This document shows, one piece after another, positions 58,001-64,000 of a DNA stretch of 64,000 nt. The notes beneath the pieces were generated by a model that was given only the letters and a program-made list of their open reading frames with translations, ran no database searches and was not told the origin of the DNA. Each line of letters begins with the position of its first letter. Positions within the stretch are counted from its first letter, which is position 1. Origin of the DNA: Bugulina stolonifera (taxonomy: Eukaryota; Bryozoa; Gymnolaemata; Cheilostomatida; Bugulidae). A program made the position numbers and the translations under genes. Where the stretch lies: positions 25,459,233-25,523,232 of the forward strand of contig OW285188.1 of assembly GCA_935421135.1 (NCBI GenBank), in the 5' to 3' direction.

Positions 58001-60703
58001 ACAGGAATATGATCAACCAGTTCAAAGGTGAGTACCATGTCTCTCACCTGCTCAGCGTACTTACCATGTCTCTCACCTGCTCAGTATACTTACCGTGTCT
58101 CTCACCTGCTCAGTATACTTACCATGTCTCCCACCTGCTCAGTATACTTACCATGTCTCCCACCTGCTCAGTATACTTACCATGTTTCTCACCTGCTCAG
58201 TATACTTACCAAGTGCGTATCCTCTCACCACTGCTTGGCTCATGTAGGTAACCATGTGTGTAGGCCAGTATGGGTAGTAGGCTTGTACAGGTGGTAGCTT
58301 GTACAGGTAGTAGCGTGTACAGGTAGTAGCTTGTACAGGTGGTACCGTGTACAGGTAGTAGTGTGTACAGGTAGTAGTGTGTGCAGGTAGTAGCTTGTAC
58401 AGGTAGTAGCGTGCACAGGTGGGAGTGTTTACTTAGCCATACCTGATCCTTGTTTTAAGTATACACACATCGTTCCAACTGTACTGCCATGTAGTACATG
58501 TATTATGCAATCCCCATGTTCTAGTTGACTTTAACCATATGGAATAAGTGGTGCTCATATCGCTCTGGTTAACTATACTTACTGCAGTGATGGTGTTTCA
58601 GGAGTACCTGGTGTAATGGCAGAGAGGATAGCTGAGGGCATGGCTGTCAGACACTGTGCCCTCTCACTAGTAGGGGAACCCATTATGTACCCAGAAATTA
58701 ACAAATTTGTGGACCTTCTTCACTCTCAAAATATCTCATCATTCCTTGTAACCAACGCTCAGTTTCCTGATGCTATTAGGTATGCTGCCATTTACACATA
58801 TACTATAGTTATACCTTAATATTCTGTACATGTCCCTACATCCAGATTGCCTGCGGAAACAGTGTACTGGTACATTATGTAATATTACTGCATCATCGTA
58901 GTTTGGAGTTATCTTATCAATATGGTACAGGTTGAAATGAGAGGGTAACTCCGACTTTGATGATCTAAGACTGGCTAACTATTTCTTGTCTTTGTATACA
59001 CATAAATACTGCGTGGTTTACATGTATATGTTTGTGTGTGGGCTACTGCAGGGACATGCAGCCCGTGACACAGCTGTATGTGAGTGTGGACGCCAGCACT
59101 AAGGAGAGCCTTAGGAAGATAGACAGGCCTCTATTCACTGATTTCTGGGAAAGATTTATTGACTCTCTGCGACACCTTAAAGAGAAGGTAAGGTATAAGA
59201 GTTGTCCCTCTGTGCTGAATTTAATAGTTATACCAAAGTTTCTATATACCAAGTTTATCCAGCAAACAATGCGCATAGTCATTTGCCGTGGTTCTATTGC
59301 CAAAATTATCAAACCGTTGCACTTTAACGACCGCCCATCCTGTGACCAGACATTCAGGCTATAGAAATATAGGTCGGCAGTAGTAGTTGACAGTCTGCGC
59401 AAAGAGCGTACTTTTACCCTCTTTGGTTTACACGAAGCATAAATAGTCCAGACCACGTGATCAGTAGGATGGCTCGAACTTTTTGGGCCTTTTTCCTATA
59501 TTTCTGCTTTTCTAAATGCTTGCATCTTCTATTGATGCTATCGGTATAAACATTATGTATTCTGAAAATAATAGGCTAGCATTAAAAGTAATTTTAGCCA
59601 ATCTCAGGGCAATTTTTTCGCCAATCTTGAGAAGACTCCATTGTTTCATCGGTAATTTTTCGCTGCCGCTCAACTACTTTGAACTAGGCCGCTTATTAGG
59701 TCAGATTTCGCGCGATCCTATTGGTGTATAAAGCCGTGGAAAAACTTATTAGTTCTATAAACTTTGGTTATACCTCCAAGTAGCTTTTCCAATATATTTA
59801 CTTATCCAAGAATAGCGCATGACAATATTGTTTAACTGTACTGACAGGGCCAGAGAACAGTATACAGATTGACACTAGTGAAATCATTCAATACCGAAGA
59901 GCTGGATGAATATGCTCGACTTGTATCTCTTGGTAAACCCGATTTCATAGAGGTCAAGGTGAGTAGTTTACAACTTTTACTTCCTGTCTATGCTACTACT
60001 GCTATGTTGTAGTGTGTTGCTATACTATAATGTTCTGTTGTACAGGGAGTAACATTCTGTGGAGATTCATCTGCTAGTGACCTCACTATGAAGAATGTTC
60101 CATGGCATAGAGAAGTCGTGGAGTTTTGTGAACAGCTTACTAATAGGCTGCCTGATTACTCTGTATCCTGTGAGCATGAACATTCCAACTGTGTGCTTAT
60201 ATCTCATAAAAAGGTATGTCACGTTATCTACTCATGTTTCAACTTAGCAGTGTAGTATGTGTAGTTAAACCTATGTCTTACATGCATACATACACATGAA
60301 TACACACACATATGGCGCCCCTTTATTTCATCTTTTAATGTTTTTTATGCAAGGGGTTTGTCTTTTGCGCAGTCAGAGATTTGCTTCACATTCATGAAAA
60401 TACCACTACACCAGCTCAGCGACATTTAAGAGAAGAGGAAGCTTCACCGGTGAGAAGTAGATATGCTCTGAGCCATCTGCTCTTCTTTTGTTTTAGTTTC
60501 TCGTAGCAAATGAATGGTGGACATGGATAGATTATGAAAAATTCCACAAACTTTCTGAAAGCTTCAAGCAGAATGGTGCAACATTTAACTCACTTGATTA
60601 CATGGCAAAAACACCAGCATGGGCTGTGATTGGTTCACAAGAAAGAGGTTTCGACCCTGAAGAAACCCGGCACTATAGAAAGAAAGGAACTACGCTGCAG
60701 TGA
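55097..60703 (+). CDS. TYW1: tRNA wybutosine-synthesizing protein 1 (4-demethylwyosine synthase)
   Basis: 13 exons joined in phase, 667 aa: 55097-55294, 55425-55523, 55804-55995, 56332-56431, 56808-56974, 57169-57387, 57503-57621, 57918-58027, 58602-58779, 59052-59187, 59848-59958, 60046-60213, 60497-60703. A hydrophobic anchor ([21 protein letters not shown], residues 15-35) is followed by a flavodoxin-like domain ([35 protein letters not shown]), a Lys-rich linker, and the radical SAM core. The core has the iron-sulfur motif CANKCVFC (Cys 356, 360, 363), [40 protein letters not shown] and CEHEHSNC. The enzyme condenses pyruvate carbons onto m1G37 of tRNA-Phe, the second step of wybutosine synthesis. 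The flavodoxin domain supplies electrons. All catalytic cysteines are present. Confidence 0.96.
55570..55770. repeat. About 46-bp tandem repeat in TYW1 intron 2
   Basis: Four diverged copies of a unit containing CCCATGTGCTGACATCACAG and ATGTACATACTACAT, starting about 45 bases after the exon donor at 55523 and ending about 35 bases before the next exon at 55804. Confidence 0.85.
58028..58215. repeat. 29-bp minisatellite starting at the donor of TYW1 intron 8
   Basis: About six and a half copies of TCACCTGCTCAGTATACTTA plus CCATGTCTC. The first partial unit overlaps the splice donor itself (GTGAGTACCATGTCTC). Late units change CTC to CCC. Confidence 0.93.
58276..58428. repeat. 16-bp minisatellite in TYW1 intron 8
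   Basis: About nine copies of GTACAGGTAGTAGCGT and variants (GCTT, GTGT). It is a second, unrelated array in the same intron. Every unit includes CAGGTAGT or CAGGTGGT, an AG|GT word. Confidence 0.9.
59226..59774. mobile_element. Putative non-autonomous DNA element in TYW1 intron 10
   Basis: The left edge AGTTATACCAAAGTTTCTAT and the right edge, whose reverse complement is GGTATAACCAAAGTTTATAG, form an imperfect inverted terminal repeat of about 20 bp around roughly 510 bp. The interior is richer in CpG words (GCGCG, CCACGTGATC) than the neighbouring intron. It has no transposase-like frame and fits a MITE or deleted DNA transposon. The target duplication is not clear. Confidence 0.5.
60353..60483 (-). 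mobile_element. Internally deleted SINE in TYW1 intron 12
   Basis: Read on the minus strand: the head (CTCAGAGCATATCTACTTCTC), the ACCGGTGAAGCTTCC segment, and box A (GCTGGTGTAGTGGTA), which runs directly into the tail TTTTCATGAATGTGAAGC, then AAATCTCTGACTGC. The box B region is missing, and the joint falls at GTGGTA/TGGTATTTTC, shared by both sides. It ends about 14 bp before the last TYW1 exon. Confidence 0.8.
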
Positions 60704-61374
60704 TTGGCTGGGTGGTGAGATATTGACTGATGATATTTATTACTAGGATAATCATTAATATACTGCTGTGGAATGTCTATAATCAGCTTCATATTGCATG
60801 ATAATGGTGTATCATACTAGTTCTTAAAACTAATCAACTTTTTCAAATATATCTCTTCTCATGTTCTTGTTACCAAACATTGAGAGTTTTATTAATATTT
60901 GTATTATAATTTTATATCTACTGACAGATTTATTCTCTCCTTCAGTAATAATAACATAAGAATGATGTAGGCACAATTCTATGACTAATTCTGATATAAA
61001 AATGGTTACCATTATAGAAAAATATCATATTTTAATACTGCTATACTAATACAGTGCAATGCCTTCTTAGCAAAACATTTAGAGTGAGTCTACTCTGGCT
61101 ATGTACAATAAATTTAACAATGTACAAAATATTACAATACTGTACAAAAATATAATATATTCTGTTAAAAAGGCAGTGAGATAACACTATGTACTATGAT
61201 CATGCTTGCCGCAATTGTTAATTAAACAGGCCCACTACTGTCTAGGTATAGTGATCTGGATTATTAAAATCTTTAATCAAAAGAGCACAACATACAAATA
61301 AATTAGGAGTATAATAAAAGGGAATAAGTGGATGGTGTGGTGGAAGAGCTGAATATTAAGTGGGTGTGTCTTGA
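60704..61374. other. Tail-to-tail spacer between TYW1 and the F5/8C gene
   Basis: A+T-rich 3' flanks of two convergent genes. No coding frame was recognised. It presumably holds both 3' untranslated regions; AATAAA occurs at about 61107 on the plus strand, which could serve TYW1. Confidence 0.45.
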
Positions 61375-64000
61375 TCAGGTGAAGGCCATCACCTCACAGA
61401 TGACAGCACTGTACCAGTTGCTGCTACTACCAGATCTAGTTCTGCCTTCTGGCTGTATTCTTATATAACGTCCATTAATTCTTCTATTGCATGTCACCTT
61501 CTGCTCTCTCTGTAGTATCAGCTCATTTTTACTATTAGATATTTTACCACACAGAACTTCTCCTGTTTTACTTGAAGATATATACACTGATAGGCCGGCC
61601 AGATGCAGGGCATAGTCTTTATTATATTTATCAGTTTCTAAAAAATATTATGCAGTGATGTTATTTAATATCTACAAAGTCAATGCTATTTTTGTGTGAT
61701 TGCTGTGTCTTACAATTCATTATTGAATTCAGCTTGACCCCATATTTCTCCCCATTTCAACTCTGCTTGGATCTGCTGTAAATCTAACCAAATAGCACAA
61801 TGTTATTCGAATGTACTCACCATCCTGCTGTCCTTGCCATGTGTATACTGTAACACCAGAAACATCATGTCTTGACCCAAGGTCTATAGTTAGCTGAGGC
61901 TCATCATCGTAGTAGTTGTCAAGTATGGCACACGAGTCTATATCATTCACCGTCACCCCATCTACGGCCTTGTCTGCCAGTTTCTGGCTAAGAATAACTT
62001 CAACTTCGTGACCATTTAAAGCACGTTTACGGTGTCTCTCCTTGTTTAGCCATGTCTCCTTTTTGAAAGCAAGGTTCTCCACTAAAACAGTAAAGATGTG
62101 GGTGTATACCTTTATTACCTTCCTTACACAGCCTAAAAGCTCCTTCACCAGAAATGTATATTGTGACAACGCCTGTTCGGGTACACTTGGACATGTCTTT
62201 TTGTTCATCTGATGAATTATTTACAAAATACTGATGTAGAAGATCGACCTCTAATCTTGGTCCATAAAATTTTCTCATGACGTAGTACTCAATGTTAAAA
62301 ATTCCCACTACTCGATTTATATACAACAGTACACCTATATACTCGAATAACAGATTAGTGTCACTGATGTAGGCCCATCTTTATAAACTTACCACAAGGG
62401 GAAGCAACGTTTGGCCTTGTAAACCCTGGTACACAGTCTCCTGTATGTGGTCTGCCTAGCAGCCCCACCCTCATAGCAATGTCCCTGGACCAAGAGACCG
62501 GGTATATCCTCACGTACCTAGCAATGAATGGTTTGTTGAGGTAATTTATTCTTGCCAGATTCTTGTCTATGTTACCCCCAAATTCCTAAAATATTCATTA
62601 CAGCCAAGTGTTCAATGGACACGCATCAACTCTCATAAATTTGCTGTGATAATTTTATTGTTAATTTTATCTTAAAATAAAACAATAGCAGTTATGATCA
62701 TAAACCCTTGTTAAGAGTCATTAGTCTTTTGTATTTATATTTTATAGCTCTACAGTAACTAACAGATACAGTCAGTCCATATACAGAGCTCTAGTTACAC
62801 AGATGTCAAGTAGAAGTAAATATTAGATGAGTTATAATGATACAGCATTGTTTTACAGTTTACACATTGCAAGATGACCCCATAGATAGACCATGTACAT
62901 GTACTGTGACGTTGTCTAATAATATCACAACATTACACCACAGGGCTTTGCATCTGACACACCAGGTACAATCTCAATAGGATTGACTCTATAACAAATC
63001 TGATACCAGAACATGATAAGTGATATTATCTAGAGCTGTCTCTACCCTCCAGCACCTACCAACTCACTCTAGAGTTACTCTATTGTTTATTTAGTCATTA
63101 ATTCTATAAGTAGTGAAGTAATGGACACCTACCATCACTCCATCAGCACCGATCCGATTGAGTAAACTGGCGTGTGGGTTGGTATCATTTGACATAGCAT
63201 GCATTCCATACTACAATATAATATCATTATATTATACAACAAGTATATGTATTATGTATTAATATGCAATACTAATAATAATATTATAATACAAGGATAA
63301 GTTACCTTTCACAAATAATATTATACTAAATGAATAAGTCATGTAAGCGTCAGTGCAATAAAATGACTCAAATTTATTCAAACATTTAATTTTAACATGG
63401 TTAAGCTGACGGGTGAGAACAAAACAAATATCAATCATTAATTATTAATTATTTTAATTTCCCGGAACATTCACCACTGAGCATCACCTGCTTAGAGTAA
63501 TTAATATAGTTTGGTTTACAAATGAGGACAGTTGACAGTATTCTCACCCTAATCTCCATGTCCGGTTCCCCTCTATAGAATGTCCATATATCAGAGTCGT
63601 TGCTGTATGCTACCCTATACCTGGTGACCCACTGTTTCCTACCAGTATCCCCTCTACCCTTGGTCACTATGGCAGTCACTAAAGCTGGTGGACCAATGTC
63701 CAGTTGCAGCCATTGCTGAGCTGTAAAATGTTCATAAGTTGGCATTAGCAGTAGTAATAAAGTGCTCTGCTTGCCTATTTACAAAATAAACATAAAACCA
63801 AATCTGGATGATGTAATGATACTTGTAAATAGAAAACTGAACCAAAATAAAAGACCGACTGTTTCAATAGGTCAAAGGTGGAGTGTATATATTATATGTA
63901 CACTGTATGTAGTGTGAATTGTGCACCTGTTAACTTCAAGCACTGCAGACATGTGTCACACTCACAGGGGTCAGACTGGCAGAATGTAACAATCAATGTT
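61375..64000 (-). CDS. Discoidin (F5/8 type C) and fucolectin-domain protein, 3' part
   Basis: The gene runs off the right edge, so the start is missing. Exons on the minus strand: up to 64000-63927 (Cys-rich, SDPCECDTCLQC, perhaps beginning inside the window), 63548-63720, 63133-63210, 62393-62585, 61821-62081, 61375-61637 (TGA at 61375-61377). The second to fourth form one F5/8C domain: QQWLQLDIGPPALVTAIVTK, RYRVAYSNDSDIW, YLNKPFIARYVRIYPVSWS, and RVGLLGRPHTGDC. The last two form a fucolectin/FTP-like domain: ENLAFKKETWLN, ADKAVDG, PQLTIDLGSRHDVSGVTVY, GRYIRIQPEG and AVICEVMAFT at the end. Such domains bind glycans or phospholipids on extracellular proteins. The His and Arg-x-Asp residues of classical fucose-binding sites are not evident, so sugar binding may be lost or changed. 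Confidence 0.85.

Noticed and set aside
3485..58428. CRISPR array
   Set aside because: The repeats are directly tandem with no unique spacers, and the DNA is eukaryotic.

Overview
This is a stretch of eukaryotic, almost certainly invertebrate metazoan, nuclear DNA. It is A+T-rich by eye. The genes are split into many short GT-AG exons with compact introns, and the spacers are full of ACATGTA-type palindromes. The standard genetic code fits every exon. The gene content is metazoan: a MYO1E/F-type myosin with TH1, TH2 and SH3 tail, RPP30, DHX37, TYW1, and a discoidin plus fucolectin domain protein. Compact genes and ACATGTA-rich spacers are compatible with a sponge or another early-branching or marine invertebrate, but the sequence alone does not settle the taxon.

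Layout, left to right. 1-7.3 kb: no gene recognised; it holds a 28-bp minisatellite and a pogo-like MITE. 7.3-10.4 kb (+): a small four-pass membrane protein resembling the MS4A/CD20 family. 12.2-12.8 kb (+): mitochondrial ribosomal protein bL36 (MRPL36). 12.9-17.26 kb (-): RPP30, ten exons, converging tail-to-tail on MRPL36. 17.7-22.4 kb (+): a two-ORF non-LTR retrotransposon with both frames open, lying inside a GACTTG-rich repeat tract. 23.2-34.96 kb (-): the complete 27-exon DHX37 gene. 38.2-53.05 kb (+): a complete 26-exon long-tailed class I myosin. 55.1-60.7 kb (+): the complete 13-exon TYW1 gene. 61.4-64.0 kb (-): the 3' part of a secreted or cell-surface F5/8C plus fucolectin-domain gene that continues past the window end.

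I rebuilt the exons by reading both strands, joining GT-AG sites, and checking that phase was kept and that the joined protein matched the family. The joined models are 218 aa (four-pass), 93 aa (MRPL36), 285 aa (RPP30), 1175 aa (DHX37), 1124 aa (myosin) and 667 aa (TYW1). The genes are not an operon. Several (MRPL36, RPP30, DHX37, TYW1) are housekeeping genes of RNA or ribosome metabolism. Neighbours are arranged tail-to-tail (MRPL36/RPP30, TYW1/F5-8C) or head-to-head (DHX37/myosin).

The non-genic part is the least ordinary. It includes a tRNA-derived SINE family with at least four copies, hAT-like MITEs with 8-bp target duplications, a pogo/Tigger-like MITE, two roughly 0.55-0.6 kb inverted-terminal elements, and a nearly perfect 181-bp foldback. 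Many minisatellites sit inside introns, and several begin or end at splice sites. In two myosin introns each repeat unit carries an AG|GT copy of the neighbouring splice junction. I found no convincing new multi-gene system; the splice-site-bearing minisatellites are the most unusual signal.
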